A DNA stretch of 64,000 bases from Streptomyces sp. SID12501 (GCF_010550245.1 NZ_JAAGLU010000018.1:1-64000); one strand, 5' to 3'; positions 32,567-42,224 are shown, counted from the stretch's first letter. The notes: generated by a model not told the origin, from the letters alone. Numbers and translations: made by a program.

Positions 32567-34510
32567 TCACACCGCGATGATCTGCCACTGCTGCTGCGTC
32601 GCCCGGTTGTACGTCTCCTGCTCGATGCCGGCGCCGTTGGCGGTCGAGGCGCCGTCGACGTTGAGGGACAGTCCGCTGAGCCGGTTGGTGAGGTAGAAGT
32701 AGCCGTCCCCGGTGGGCGTCACGGCCCAGTGCTGCTGGAAGACGCTGTCGTCCGACCAGATGCCCACCCTGCCGCCGTCCACGCGTGAGAGGCCTGCCAC
32801 TTCCATGAGCTTGCCGCTGCTGACACTCCGGATCTTGTAGTAGCCGTCGTCGGTGGAGACGAAGGTCCACTTCTGGTTGTCCTGGTTCAGCCAGGGCCAC
32901 TGAAGGACGTCGGTGCCGTTGGCGGTACCCGCCCCGCTCACGTCGGCCACCTGGCCGCTGTTGCGGTTGACCAGGCGACAGACGGTTCCGTCTCCCGGCA
33001 GCACAGGGGACACCAGGACCGGTCTGGCGGTCCTGCCGCCGATGCGGACGGCGCCCATGTTGACGTAGCCGCCAGTGCCGGCGGTGGCCTGGATCCGCAC
33101 GAAGCCAACACTCCTGGCGTTCCACTCGGCGACCTTGGTGACGCGGTCGGCGGCCCACGAACCGGTGGCGACCTGGGTGAAGGTCGCGCCGTCGGTGCTG
33201 GTGGAGATGGTGTACGAAGTGATGTCGCCGTCGGTGGAGTCGTTGCGGTTCCACTGTTTGGGCAGGTACTCCAGGTTGGAGACGTCGCTCCATACCCCGC
33301 CCAGGTCGATCGTGATCGAGTGCGGCTGGGACGGGGACAGTCCCCAGGTCGACCAGCAGGTCTCGAAGTCCTTGTCGCTCAGCCCGTCGATCGCGTTCAT
33401 CGGGCCCTCGCCGGTATGGAATCCGGTCGCGTAGGCACTGACGGGTGTCACGGGGTGTTCGGCGCGTGGCAGTTGCGCCGGCAGGGGCGCCCTGGAGGTG
33501 TTGGGGCTCCATACCGCCCCGACTTCGGCGAGCCGGTTGACGACGTTGGTGTCCAGCCTGCCGTCGCGGTTGGGCGGGCAGTTGAGGATGAACGAGGTGT
33601 ACTTCGGTTCCAGGTCCGCCAGGTGGCTCAGGATCGACGCCTTGCTCATCAGGCTTTCGGACGGCGTGGACGGATGCCAGAACCATCCGTTGCTGATCGT
33701 CTGCCCCTGCATGGAGGCGAAGGTGTTTCCGGTCGGCGAGGTGATGCCCAGCGGCTCCTCGAAATAGATCGCGTCGCCGAGGAACGGTACGGCCAGCCCA
33801 CCGTGGTCGATCATGACGATGTCCGGCTGGAGCGACTTCACGTGTTCGCGGATCCGCTGGTAGGAGACGGCCTGCTGGCCCATCTGCCATGCGTAGCCGT
33901 CGGTGATGAACATGTCGATGGTGCCGTAGCCGGTGAGCAGTTCGGTGATCTGGTTCAGCATGTAGGTGAGGTCACCGGGCTGGATCGTCTGGTCGGCGGC
34001 GACGCCGTGCCGGCTGTCGTACGCCTGCACGCTGTAGGTGCGGTCCCAGATCGAGTAGTAGAGGCCCACTTTCAGTCCCTTGGCCCGGAACGCGTCCACG
34101 TACTGGGCGACGACGTCCTGCTTGTAGGAGCTCTGGGCGACGTTGTAGTCGTTGTACGCGGTCGGCCACAGGCAGAAGCCGTCGTGATGCTTGGTCGTCA
34201 GCACGCCGTAGCCCATCTTCGCCGCCGCGGCAGCCGCCGCCCACTGGGCACAGTCCACCACCGTGGGGGCGAACAGGGCGGGGTTCTGATTCGGGGCTGC
34301 CCACTCCTCGTTGGTGAACGTGCCCATGTTGAAGTGGTTGAACATGCCGAACCGCATGTCCACCATGCTGCTCAGGTTGGTCGGGGCATCAGCGGCTGCC
34401 GCCGCGGACACCGGGCCCGAGAGGGCGGGGACGACGGGCAGCACCGTCGCGGCGGCAGCGGCGCCGGCCGCCCCGAGCGCTCTACGGCGGGACAGACTTC
34501 CTGACGGCAT
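32567..34510 (-). CDS. GH29 alpha-L-fucosidase with F5/8C and ricin-type domains, Tat-secreted
   Basis: A 647-residue secreted fucosidase. The Tat signal SLSRRRALGAAGAAAAATVL ends near residue 38. GH29 spans about 45-340: MRFGMFNHFNMGTFTNEEW, TTKHHDGFCLWPTAYNDYNV, VGLYYSIWDRT, and the nucleophile Asp in MFITDGYAWQ. An F5/8 type C (CBM32-like) domain covers about 350-500 (AIDGLSDKDFETCW, YVNMGAVRIGG). A ricin-like CBM13 ends the protein, with QxW repeats such as QWPWLNQDNQKWTF, QQHWAV and QQQWQI. It removes fucose from plant or host glycans. A palindrome overlapping a -35 element lies 78 bases upstream of its start. Confidence 0.92.
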   Translation of the reverse strand: MPSGSLSRRRALGAAGAAAAATVLPVVPALSGPVSAAAAADAPTNLSSMVDMRFGMFNHFNMGTFTNEEWAAPNQNPALFAPTVVDCAQWAAAAAAAKMGYGVLTTKHHDGFCLWPTAYNDYNVAQSSYKQDVVAQYVDAFRAKGLKVGLYYSIWDRTYSVQAYDSRHGVAADQTIQPGDLTYMLNQITELLTGYGTIDMFITDGYAWQMGQQAVSYQRIREHVKSLQPDIVMIDHGGLAVPFLGDAIYFEEPLGITSPTGNTFASMQGQTISNGWFWHPSTPSESLMSKASILSHLADLEPKYTSFILNCPPNRDGRLDTNVVNRLAEVGAVWSPNTSRAPLPAQLPRAEHPVTPVSAYATGFHTGEGPMNAIDGLSDKDFETCWSTWGLSPSQPHSITIDLGGVWSDVSNLEYLPKQWNRNDSTDGDITSYTISTSTDGATFTQVATGSWAADRVTKVAEWNARSVGFVRIQATAGTGGYVNMGAVRIGGRTARPVLVSPVLPGDGTVCRLVNRNSGQVADVSGAGTANGTDVLQWPWLNQDNQKWTFVSTDDGYYKIRSVSSGKLMEVAGLSRVDGGRVGIWSDDSVFQQHWAVTPTGDGYFYLTNRLSGLSLNVDGASTANGAGIEQETYNRATQQQWQIIAV

Positions 34511-34587
34511 GCGCTCACTCCCAGTCCTGTGGCCTCAGCGCCATGGGGCCGTTCCGCGCGAGGTGTTACGCATGAAGTTCGACCATG

Positions 34588-34604
34588 TGACACCAACATG
34601 TCAA
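34588..34604 (-). promoter_or_regulatory. Operator overlapping a -35 element upstream of the fucosidase
   Basis: TGACACCAACATGTCA at 34588-34603 has perfect TGACA/TGTCA arms six bases apart. On the minus strand, TTGACA at 34604-34599 is a consensus -35 overlapping it; the -10 is unclear. The surrounding 34560-34700 region is strikingly A+T-rich. This suggests repression of the GH29 gene by an unlinked regulator. Confidence 0.45.
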
Positions 34605-34713
34605 CGGTTTGATTGGATGTAAAGCCAAGACAGCACAGCGCATTAGCCGCTATAGCTGATATTGCGGCACCAATTCACCGACATACATGGCATGTTTGCC
34701 CCTCGGTCACGCC

Positions 34714-37146
34714 CTAGTCCGGCAGGGACTGCTCGGCCCAGATCGTTTTGCCGACGGCCGTCTGGCGGCTGCCCCAGCGCTCGGCCACCTGAGCGACGAG
34801 CAGCAGTCCGCGTCCGCCCTCGTCGAAGGTGCGGGCCCGCCGCAGGTGCGGGGCGGTGTTGCTGCAGTCGGAGACTTCGCAGATGAGCGCATCGGCACGG
34901 ATGAGTCGCAGTTGGATGGGGCCGTCGCCGTAACGGATGGCGTTGGTGACCAGCTCACTGACGATCAGCTCGGTGGCGAACCCGAGTTCGGCCAGCCCCC
35001 AGTCGGTCAGCTGTCGGCCCGCCATACGGCGGGCCCCGGCGACGGCCGCGGGGTCCATGGGCAGCTGCCAGGTGCGTACCTGGTCCGCGCCGAGCGCCGA
35101 GGTGCGCGCCAGGAGCAGGACGATGTCGTCGGCAGGAGGATCGGGCCGCACCTTGCGCAGCACCTCGTCGCAGGCTTCCTCCAGGCTGGCGGCGGGGCGG
35201 CGCAGCGCTTCGCCCAGCAGGTCAAGCCCGACGTCGATGTCGCGGCCCGGGGCCTCGATGAGGCCGTCGGTGTAGAGGGCGAGCAGGCTGCCCTCACCCA
35301 TGTCGATCCGGGCGGACTCGAAGGGAAGTCCGCCCAGGCCGAGCGGTGGCCCGGCCGGCAGGTCGAGCACCTGTGCACTGCCGTCGGAGGTCACCAGGAC
35401 CGGCGGCGGGTGCCCGGCCCGCGCCAGGTCGCAGCAGCCGGTGACGGGGTCGTAGACGGCATAGAGGCAGGTGGCTCCGACCTCGCCCGAGGCCCGCTCC
35501 GCCTGCCGTCGCGCATCCGGGCCCTCCTCCCGGTCGAGACGGATCACCAGGTCGTCCAGCCGGGTGAGCAGTTCGTCGGGTGCGAAATCGGCGTCGGCGA
35601 GGGTCCGTACCGCGGAGCGCAGACGGCCCATCGTGGCCGAGGCGTGCACACCGTGGCCCACCACGTCGCCCACCACCAGCGCGACCCGGCCCCCGGAGAG
35701 TGAGATCACGTCGAACCAGTCCCCGCCGATCTCGTCCCCCGGGCCGGCGGGAAGATACCGGTAGGCGAGGTCGACCGCATCCAGCTGCGGCAGCCGCTCG
35801 GGCAGCAGACTGCGCTGAAGCGCGAGCGCGGTCCGGCGCTCACGGGTGTAGCGGCGGGCGTTGTCGATACTCACCGCCGCCCTGGCGGCGATCTCCTCGG
35901 CGAGCAGCAGATCGTCCGGGCCGAAGACGTCCGCGGTCCGGTGCCGCATGAGGTGCATGACACCGAGGGTGATCCCCCGCGCGCGCAGTGGCACCATCAT
36001 CACCGAGTGAATCTTGAAACGCCTCATGCTCTCGGCACGGGCCGGGGAGGCCGTCGACCACGCGCTCAGCAGCGGGTCGCCCGCACGGTAGTAGGCGCCG
36101 CGGCCGGTGATGAGCGCCTCGGCCGGTGGTGAGCCGGGAGGGTAGACGTCGGTGTCGCCCGCGGAGACCACGGCTTCCGGGCATCCCGGGAGTACCGACC
36201 GCTGCGCGGTACGGCGGCAGACGACCGGTGTGGCGGACGGTACCGGTTGCGGCTCATGTCCCTGGACGACCGATTCCAGCAGGTCGACGGTGACGAAGTC
36301 GGCGAATCCCGTCACGGCCACCTCCGCCAGTTCCTCGGCTGTCCAGGTCACGTCGAGAGTGGTGCCGATGCGCACACTGGCGTCGTTCAGCACCGCCAGG
36401 CGGCGGCGGGCCAAGTACTGCTCGGTGATGTCGATCACCAGCGCCGACACTCCCAGCACCGCACCGGCCGGGTCCTTCAGCGGGGAGAGGAACACCGACC
36501 ACGCGTGATCGCGGATCTCACCGGAGGCTCGAAAAGGCTGCTCCTCGCGGAAGATCGTCTCACCGGTGCGCACTACCTGGCGCTGAAGGCGGTCGATCTC
36601 GTCCAGGGGTGGGGCGGGATAGATCTCCCACAACGTCCGGCCCCGCATCTCCTCCGGGCTCAGTCCCATGGCCTGGCTCATCACCTGGTTGCAGGTGACG
36701 AACCGCGCCTCACTGTCGTAGATGGCCACGGGCAGCGGGAGCTGTGCGAGCGTGAGGTCCCACAACTCCGCCGCCCCTGCTTCCGTAGGCCCGGAGGGGT
36801 AGGTGACCGCCGCCGGGGTGACGATCCAGTGCGTCCTGCCTCGCCCATCCGCCAGCGGCGTGCCCCGGAGCTGCACGGTGACACGGTCCCCATGCCTGTT
36901 TCGCAGCGCCAGATCGCACGTCCACAGCTCCCTGGCGGCCAGGCGCCGCCTCATCGCGGCGGGCAGCTTCGCGGCAAGCAGGGCGACGGCCCGGCGGCCC
37001 AGCACCTCCTCGGGCTCGTACCCGAGCAGTCGCCCGGCTCCGGCGCTGCACGCCATGACAGTTCCGCGGGCGTCGATGACGACCGCGAAGTCCTCGGGCA
37101 TTCCTGCGCCCGCTGCTGCCGCGGTCGTGTCGGGCTCGTTGTCCAT
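34714..37146 (-). CDS. Multidomain PAS-GAF-SpoIIE-HATPase regulator
   Basis: An 810-residue cytosolic signalling protein. Two PAS-like domains cover about residues 15-110 and 135-240 (VVIDARGTVMACSAGAGRLL; VAIYDSEARFVTCNQVMSQA). A GAF domain follows at about 255-430. The SpoIIE phosphatase covers about 450-665 (LQRSLLPERLPQLDAVDLAY, GDEIGGDWFDVISL, VVGDVVGHGV). An RsbW-like ATPase ends it (ELIVSELVTNAIRYGDGP, GGRGLLLVAQ). It can both dephosphorylate antagonists and bind sigma factors or phosphorylate, a fusion common in Streptomyces. The PAS/GAF signals are unknown. The start is ATG 37146. There is no adjacent STAS gene. Confidence 0.9.
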   Translation of the reverse strand: MDNEPDTTAAAAGAGMPEDFAVVIDARGTVMACSAGAGRLLGYEPEEVLGRRAVALLAAKLPAAMRRRLAARELWTCDLALRNRHGDRVTVQLRGTPLADGRGRTHWIVTPAAVTYPSGPTEAGAAELWDLTLAQLPLPVAIYDSEARFVTCNQVMSQAMGLSPEEMRGRTLWEIYPAPPLDEIDRLQRQVVRTGETIFREEQPFRASGEIRDHAWSVFLSPLKDPAGAVLGVSALVIDITEQYLARRRLAVLNDASVRIGTTLDVTWTAEELAEVAVTGFADFVTVDLLESVVQGHEPQPVPSATPVVCRRTAQRSVLPGCPEAVVSAGDTDVYPPGSPPAEALITGRGAYYRAGDPLLSAWSTASPARAESMRRFKIHSVMMVPLRARGITLGVMHLMRHRTADVFGPDDLLLAEEIAARAAVSIDNARRYTRERRTALALQRSLLPERLPQLDAVDLAYRYLPAGPGDEIGGDWFDVISLSGGRVALVVGDVVGHGVHASATMGRLRSAVRTLADADFAPDELLTRLDDLVIRLDREEGPDARRQAERASGEVGATCLYAVYDPVTGCCDLARAGHPPPVLVTSDGSAQVLDLPAGPPLGLGGLPFESARIDMGEGSLLALYTDGLIEAPGRDIDVGLDLLGEALRRPAASLEEACDEVLRKVRPDPPADDIVLLLARTSALGADQVRTWQLPMDPAAVAGARRMAGRQLTDWGLAELGFATELIVSELVTNAIRYGDGPIQLRLIRADALICEVSDCSNTAPHLRRARTFDEGGRGLLLVAQVAERWGSRQTAVGKTIWAEQSLPD

Positions 37147-37200
37147 AGGCGTATCCCGACCTCGTACCTGCCGCGAACCGGCACCGCGCCGCGGCGCCCG

Positions 37201-37623
37201 TCACGGGCGCCGTCTCCCAGCATCCCGCCACGGCACACAGCGCTCAACCCGGCCACGGCGAGCCCGTCGGACGACGGGCGCCGGAGACGGGCCAGGCTGG
37301 AGGGACGTCGACGACGGCCCGAAGGGTGCCTCATGTGCCGGAACGATCAGCGCGGGGCCGAGAGCCAGAGCTTTCTCCAGAGCCTTCTCCAGGGCCGCCC
37401 GCAGTTGTTTGCGGTCAGGGAGAAGGGGGCCGCCGGTCGGCCCTTCGGGGGGGCCGCCACAGGTGGGGCAGGAACACCCGCCCCCGTCCGCCGCCATCGA
37501 GACCTGAAGGTGGTGCGCCGCCTCCCGGCGTTGTCCCGGCGGCCCGTCAAGAAACGTGTGGTGCGTGCTGGACCAGCCGTACCTGGCGCTGAACCGGCGG
37601 GATGTCGTCGCCGCCCCGTCCAA
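37201..37623 (-). CDS. Hypothetical protein with CxC-x2-C motif
   Basis: A possible 140-residue minus-strand protein. A central CSCPTCGGPPEG could bind a metal, followed by a helical segment RKQLRAALEKALEKALALGP. The N terminus includes HHTFLDGPPGQRREAAHHLQ. G+C at third positions is high but less strict than in neighbouring genes, and no ribosome binding site is evident; ATG at about 37497 could be an alternative start. No family is recognised. It may be a degraded gene. Confidence 0.3.
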   Translation of the reverse strand: MDGAATTSRRFSARYGWSSTHHTFLDGPPGQRREAAHHLQVSMAADGGGCSCPTCGGPPEGPTGGPLLPDRKQLRAALEKALEKALALGPALIVPAHEAPFGPSSTSLQPGPSPAPVVRRARRGRVERCVPWRDAGRRRP

Positions 37624-37738
37624 CCGATGGATCGTCCCGCGGGCGCGGCTGCTGGACGAGCCGAGGTGGGAGGCATGGCCGAGGCGGCGGACGGCTTCGG
37701 TGGCGGGCGCGTGGCGGAACGACCCTGGAGGCGCCGTG

Positions 37739-38476
37739 TCAGGCCGGGCGGAGGACGCAGAACTCGTTGCCTTCCGGGTCGGTCAGAATCTTCCACGGGA
37801 AGTCGCTCCGGCCTACGTCGGCGAGCCTCGCGCCGAGGGCCTCCAGCCGGGCCACCTCCGCAGCCTGATCGTCACCGAGGGAGGGCACCACGTCGAGATG
37901 GGCACGGTGGCGCATGTCCTTCAGGTGGGGCGTGCGGAGGAATTCCAGATACGGGCCGACACCCTTGGCGGAGCGCAGCAGCGCGCGATCGTCGGTCATC
38001 TCGTGGGGGGTCCAGTCCATCGCCTCCTCCCAGAACCGGGCCATGGCCCGCGGGTCCGCGCAGTCGACGACCACCGCGGCGATCGGCCCGGTGTCCCGGT
38101 AGATCTCCCGAGGCTCCAGGACGCAGAACACGTTGCCCTCCGGGTCGGCCAGAGCTGTCCATGGGAGGTCATCTCGGCCCATTTCGGCGGGCGTCGCACC
38201 GAGTTCCTTCAGGCGTGCGACCAACTCCGCGTGATGGGCCGCGGAGTTGGTGGCGAGTTCGATGTGCACACGGTATTTCACTGTTTCGGGGTCCGGGACG
38301 GCGATGACATCGACGCAGATGCCGGCCGGGTCCGACCAGGTGAAACCCACGGGCTTCACGCTGGTCGCACCGGGTTCCGCACTGGAAACACCCCAGTCGA
38401 GCGCCTCCCCCCAGAACCGGCCCACCGCCGAGTCGTCCCGGGCTTTGAAGTTCACCTGAACAAGTTGCAGCGCCAT
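37739..38476 (-). CDS. Two-domain VOC (glyoxalase-like) protein
   Basis: A 245-residue protein made of two VOC/glyoxalase-like modules. Module one is residues 1-120 (LQLVQVNFKARDDSAVGRFW, then WTALADPEGNVFCVLEP). Module two is 125-245 (AVVVDCADPRAMARFWEEAM, then WKILTDPEGNEFCVLRP). The repeated DPEGN.FCVL ends show internal duplication. The superfamily includes glyoxalases, dioxygenases and resistance proteins; the metal ligand set is not clear enough to choose. ATG 38476 starts the first strand. Region 38477-38708 holds no gene. Confidence 0.85.
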   Translation of the reverse strand: MALQLVQVNFKARDDSAVGRFWGEALDWGVSSAEPGATSVKPVGFTWSDPAGICVDVIAVPDPETVKYRVHIELATNSAAHHAELVARLKELGATPAEMGRDDLPWTALADPEGNVFCVLEPREIYRDTGPIAAVVVDCADPRAMARFWEEAMDWTPHEMTDDRALLRSAKGVGPYLEFLRTPHLKDMRHRAHLDVVPSLGDDQAAEVARLEALGARLADVGRSDFPWKILTDPEGNEFCVLRPA

Positions 38477-38708
38477 GTCGCCAACCCTAGACCTGAGGGA
38501 TGAACTCACTGTCGAGGCCGCCGAGTTCGGACGGCGGCCGGAAGCCGATCACGACTTCCCTCCGATCCGGATCGGAGGCCACGGCCGGACGTCATGTGAC
38601 GGTCGGAAACGCCGGCACCACCTCGGCAGGTGCCGCGCTCGATCTGCGGCATCAGTGATCGGTGCTCCGCCAGAACCGCTCCGTGCTGTGCTGGGCTGTG
38701 CTGTGACC

Positions 38709-40181
38709 TCACACGCGAGTTGTCCCGTTCGCGCCGTCCCTGTCGGGCAGCGTGCCGGTGCGGGCCACATCGGCGTACCAGCGCGCGCTGGCCTTGGGGA
38801 TGCGCTTGCCGGTCGGGTAGTCGACGTAGACGGCACCGAAGCGCTTGCTGTAGCCGTAGCCCCACTCGAAGTTGTCCAGCAGGGACCACAGGAAGTAGCC
38901 GCGCACGTCGACGCCGGCCACGATCGCCCGCCGTACGGCCGACAAGTGGTCGTGCAGGTAGGCGATGCGTTCCGGGTCGGCCACCTCGCCCTCCGGGTTG
39001 ACGTAGTCGTCGAACGCGGCCCCGTTCTCGGTGATCATCAACGGCATCGAGGGGAAGTCCGCCTTCAGGCGCGTCAGCAGTTCGTACAGACCGCTCGGGT
39101 CGACCGCCCAGCCCATCGCCGTGGTGTTGCCCGGAGGCAGGTGGAAGGCGACCCGGTCGGCGCCCGGCCAGGGGGTGTGCTCGCTCGCCCCATGCCCGTC
39201 GGAGCCGTGGCCGGCGTCGCCGGTGGCGGCCGAAACAAGGGTGGGCGAGTAGTAGTTGACGCCCAGGAAGTCCAGCGGCTGGTGGATCGTGGCGGTGTCG
39301 CCGTCCCGTACGAAGGACCAGTCGGTCAGACCGGCCGTGTCCTGGAGGAGATCTCGCGGGTACTCGCCCTCCAGCATGGGACCGGTGAAGACACGGTTGG
39401 CCAGCGCGTCGATCCGGCGGACCGCGTCGAGGTCGGCTGCGGCCTCGCTCAGCGCGCGGACGTGGTGGACGTTGAGCGTGACGGACGCCCGGGCGCTGGA
39501 CGGCAGTTCGGCGCGCAGTGCCTGAACGGCCTTGCCGTGGGCGAGGTTGAGGTGGTGCGCCGCGCGCAGGGCCGCCACCGGGTCGGTGCGACCGGGCGCG
39601 TGGACGCCCGAGCCGTATCCGAGGAAGGCGCTGCACCAGGGCTCGTTGAGGGTGGTCCAGGTCTTCACCCGGTCCCCCAGCGCACGGGCCGCCAGGGCCG
39701 CGTAGTCGGCGAACCGGTCGGCGGTGACGCGCTCCGGCCAGCCGCCCGCGTCCTCCAACTCCTGCGGCAGGTCCCAGTGATAGAGCGTGACGACCGGTTC
39801 GATGCCCTTCTCCAGCAGCGCGTCGGTCAGGGCACGGTAGAAGTCGAGCCCCTTCTCTACTGCCGGGCCGCGGCCGGTCGGCTGCACACGCGGCCACGAC
39901 AGGGAGAAACGGTAGGCGCTCACGCCGAGGTCGGCCATGATCTCGACGTCCTCGCGCCAGCGGTGGTAGTGGTCGGTGGCGACGTCACCGGTGTCGCCGT
40001 TGCGCACCATGCCGGGCGTGTGCGAGTAGGTGTCCCAGATCGAAGGGGTGCGGCCGTCCACCGCGGCGGCGCCCTCGATCTGGTAGGCGGCGGTCGCCGT
40101 GCCCCAGGTGAATCCCGGCGGGAACCTGGTGAGGGCGGTGTTATCCGGGGTGGGCGCGACACGTCGGGCAGTGGTGGTCAC
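38709..40181 (-). CDS. bglC: GH1 beta-glucosidase, intracellular
   Basis: A 490-residue cytosolic GH1 enzyme that hydrolyses cellobiose and short cello-oligosaccharides to glucose. GH1 marks: FPPGFTWGTATAAYQIEGAA, the acid/base Glu in WTTLNEPWCSAFLGYGSG, the LGVNYYSP segment, and the nucleophile Glu in PLMITENGAAFDD, plus SLLDNFEWGYGYSKRFG. There is no signal peptide. GTG 40181 is used, giving TTTARRVAPTPDNTAL before the catalytic domain. It is the last gene of an importer operon on the minus strand, matching the cebEFG-bglC (Streptomyces) and bglABC (Thermobifida) arrangement. The importer probably supplies its substrate. Confidence 0.93.
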   Translation of the reverse strand: MTTTARRVAPTPDNTALTRFPPGFTWGTATAAYQIEGAAAVDGRTPSIWDTYSHTPGMVRNGDTGDVATDHYHRWREDVEIMADLGVSAYRFSLSWPRVQPTGRGPAVEKGLDFYRALTDALLEKGIEPVVTLYHWDLPQELEDAGGWPERVTADRFADYAALAARALGDRVKTWTTLNEPWCSAFLGYGSGVHAPGRTDPVAALRAAHHLNLAHGKAVQALRAELPSSARASVTLNVHHVRALSEAAADLDAVRRIDALANRVFTGPMLEGEYPRDLLQDTAGLTDWSFVRDGDTATIHQPLDFLGVNYYSPTLVSAATGDAGHGSDGHGASEHTPWPGADRVAFHLPPGNTTAMGWAVDPSGLYELLTRLKADFPSMPLMITENGAAFDDYVNPEGEVADPERIAYLHDHLSAVRRAIVAGVDVRGYFLWSLLDNFEWGYGYSKRFGAVYVDYPTGKRIPKASARWYADVARTGTLPDRDGANGTTRV

Positions 40182-40273
40182 GTGGGTCCTTCCAGCTGTA
40201 CTGCGGGGCGGGAGCGGCGAGTTGGGGTGGCGGGCCCGGGGCGGATCCCGGCTGCGGGGTGAGGGCGGGGCGC

Positions 40274-41215
40274 TCATCCCTTGACCGCTCCCTGCATGAT
40301 TCCGCCGACGATCTGACGGCCGAAGACGATGAACATGGCGAGCAGGGGCAGCGTGCCGAGCAGGGCGCCCGCCATGATCAGTGACTGGTCGCGCACATAT
40401 CCCGCGCTCAGCTGGGTGAGCGCGACGGGGACAGTCGGATTGGACATGTCGAGCACGATGAACGGCCAGAAGAAGTCGTTCCAGGCGTGCACGAACGTGA
40501 TCATGAACAGTACGGCCATGGGGGGCCGGGCGATCGGCAGCACGATGCTCCAGAAGATGCGCAGGGAGTGCGCACCGTCCACCCGCCCGGCCTCGACGAG
40601 TTCGTCGGGCAGCGCCTCGGTGAGGTACTGCCGCATGAAGAACACGCCGACGGCACTGACGAGCGTGGGGAAGATGACGGCGGGCAGCTTCTGGCCCAGG
40701 CCCAGTTCGGTCATCATCATGAACAGTGGTACGACGCCGAGTTGGGGCGGCACCAGCATCGTGCCGATGACGAGCATCAGCAGGATGTTGCGGCCCTTGA
40801 AGCGGAGTTTGGCGAACGCGAAGCCGGCGAGGGTGGCGAACAGCACCGTGGACAGGGCGATCACGCCTGCCACGATCAGGCTGTTGAGCATGGCCTTGCC
40901 CAGCGCGGCGTCGTTCCAGGCCTTGCCGAGGTTCTCCAGGAGGTGGGGTCCGGGCAGGAACGGCGGAGGCGTCTGGGTGACACGCGTGTTGTCGGTCGAC
41001 GCCGCCACCATCGTCCAGTAGAGCGGGAAGAGGGAGAACAGCGCCGCGATGCCCAGGAGGATGTAGGCGACGGGGCCCGCGTGGTGCTGTCGTCCGGCGC
41101 GCGGGTGCGCGAACAGTCTCCGGCGCCGTCCGCCCGACGGCGAGGCCACGCGGCTCTTCCGCGCGGTTTCGGAAGGCGTGTCCGCCGTCCGGACCGGGAT
41201 GCTGTCAGTGGTCAT
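40274..41215 (-). CDS. cebG: Sugar ABC transporter permease, CebG-like
   Basis: A 313-residue membrane permease of the carbohydrate MalG/CUT1 type. A basic N-terminal tail precedes six predicted helices from about residue 50. The cytoplasmic EAA loop reads EALPDELVEAGRVDGAHSLR (EAA...G...), which docks the ATPase. ATG 41215 follows GGGAGATCTCC. It starts 13 bases after the partner permease and ends 92 bases before bglC. No ATPase gene is in the cluster, so the shared MsiK ATPase is probably used, as is known for CUT1 systems in Streptomyces. Confidence 0.88.
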   Translation of the reverse strand: MTTDSIPVRTADTPSETARKSRVASPSGGRRRRLFAHPRAGRQHHAGPVAYILLGIAALFSLFPLYWTMVAASTDNTRVTQTPPPFLPGPHLLENLGKAWNDAALGKAMLNSLIVAGVIALSTVLFATLAGFAFAKLRFKGRNILLMLVIGTMLVPPQLGVVPLFMMMTELGLGQKLPAVIFPTLVSAVGVFFMRQYLTEALPDELVEAGRVDGAHSLRIFWSIVLPIARPPMAVLFMITFVHAWNDFFWPFIVLDMSNPTVPVALTQLSAGYVRDQSLIMAGALLGTLPLLAMFIVFGRQIVGGIMQGAVKG

Positions 41216-41228
41216 GGAGATCTCCCGG

Positions 41229-42224
41229 TCAGGCCTTGCGCGCCACGACGCGCTGGACCACTCGTTGGACGACGAACACGACGATGAGCAGCAGGAACAT
41301 CGCCCAGGCAACCGTGGCGGCCCGGCCCATCTGGTAGTTCTTCCAGCCCTCCTCGTACAGCAGCAGTCCCAGCGTCTGGTACTGGTTGTCCGCTCCCCCG
41401 GTGATGCCGTTCGGGCCCTGGCCGAAGATCAGGGGCTCACCGAAGAGCTGGGTGGCGCCGATCGTGGACAGGACGATGGTGAACACGATGGTGGAACGGA
41501 TGCCGGGGACGGTGACCATCAGGAACTGCTGCCACCGCGAGGCGCCGTCGATCGCCGCGGCCTCGTACCGGTCGCGCGGGATCGCCTGCATGGCGGCGAG
41601 GTAGAGCAGGGCGTTGTAGCCGGTCCAGCGCCAGATGACGATCGAGGAAATGGCCGTCTGCGCGGCCCACTTGTTGTTCTCCCAGTCGATGTTGTCGACA
41701 CCGAACAGGCTCAGCATCCAGTTGATCATGCCGAAGTCGCGCTCGAAGAGCATCGTGAACACGAGGGCCGCGGCACCCACCGACGTGGCGTACGGCGTCA
41801 GGGCGGCGACGCGGAAGAACGTCGAGCCGCGCAACTGGTAGTTGAGCAGATGAGCCAGGCCGAGCGCCATCAACAGCTGTGGCACGGTCGACAGGACGCC
41901 GATGGTGATGGTGTTGAGCAGCGCGTTCCAGAAACGGTCGTCGTCCCACAGGGCCGTGTAGTTGTCGAAGCCGACCCACTCCATGAGGTTCAGGGTGGAC
42001 AGTTCGACGCGGTGCAGGGAGATCCACGAGGTGTAGATCAGCGGGTAGAAGCTGAAGGCGGCGAAGACGACGAAGAACGGGGCGACGAAGGCGTACGGGG
42101 CGCCCCGGACGTCGAGGCGGTGCAGCAGCGTACTGCGCCGCCGTCGGTCCCCGCCGGTGCCGGTCCCGGCCGGCGGGGCGGTGCCGGGCGCACCGGCTGA
42201 GGGTGTCGAGGTGGAGATGGCCAC
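41229..42224 (-). CDS. cebF: Sugar ABC transporter permease, CebF-like
   Basis: A 331-residue MalF-type permease. After a Pro/Gly/Thr-rich N-terminal tail, six helices are predicted (first AYAFVAPFFVVFAAFSFYPL). The EAA loop is IPRDRYEAAAIDGASRWQQF. GTG 42224 (VAISTSTPS) has GGAAGGAC upstream; an ATG at 42281 lacks one. Together with the next permease it forms the membrane channel for the binding protein encoded upstream. Confidence 0.88.
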   Translation of the reverse strand: MAISTSTPSAGAPGTAPPAGTGTGGDRRRRSTLLHRLDVRGAPYAFVAPFFVVFAAFSFYPLIYTSWISLHRVELSTLNLMEWVGFDNYTALWDDDRFWNALLNTITIGVLSTVPQLLMALGLAHLLNYQLRGSTFFRVAALTPYATSVGAAALVFTMLFERDFGMINWMLSLFGVDNIDWENNKWAAQTAISSIVIWRWTGYNALLYLAAMQAIPRDRYEAAAIDGASRWQQFLMVTVPGIRSTIVFTIVLSTIGATQLFGEPLIFGQGPNGITGGADNQYQTLGLLLYEEGWKNYQMGRAATVAWAMFLLLIVVFVVQRVVQRVVARKA

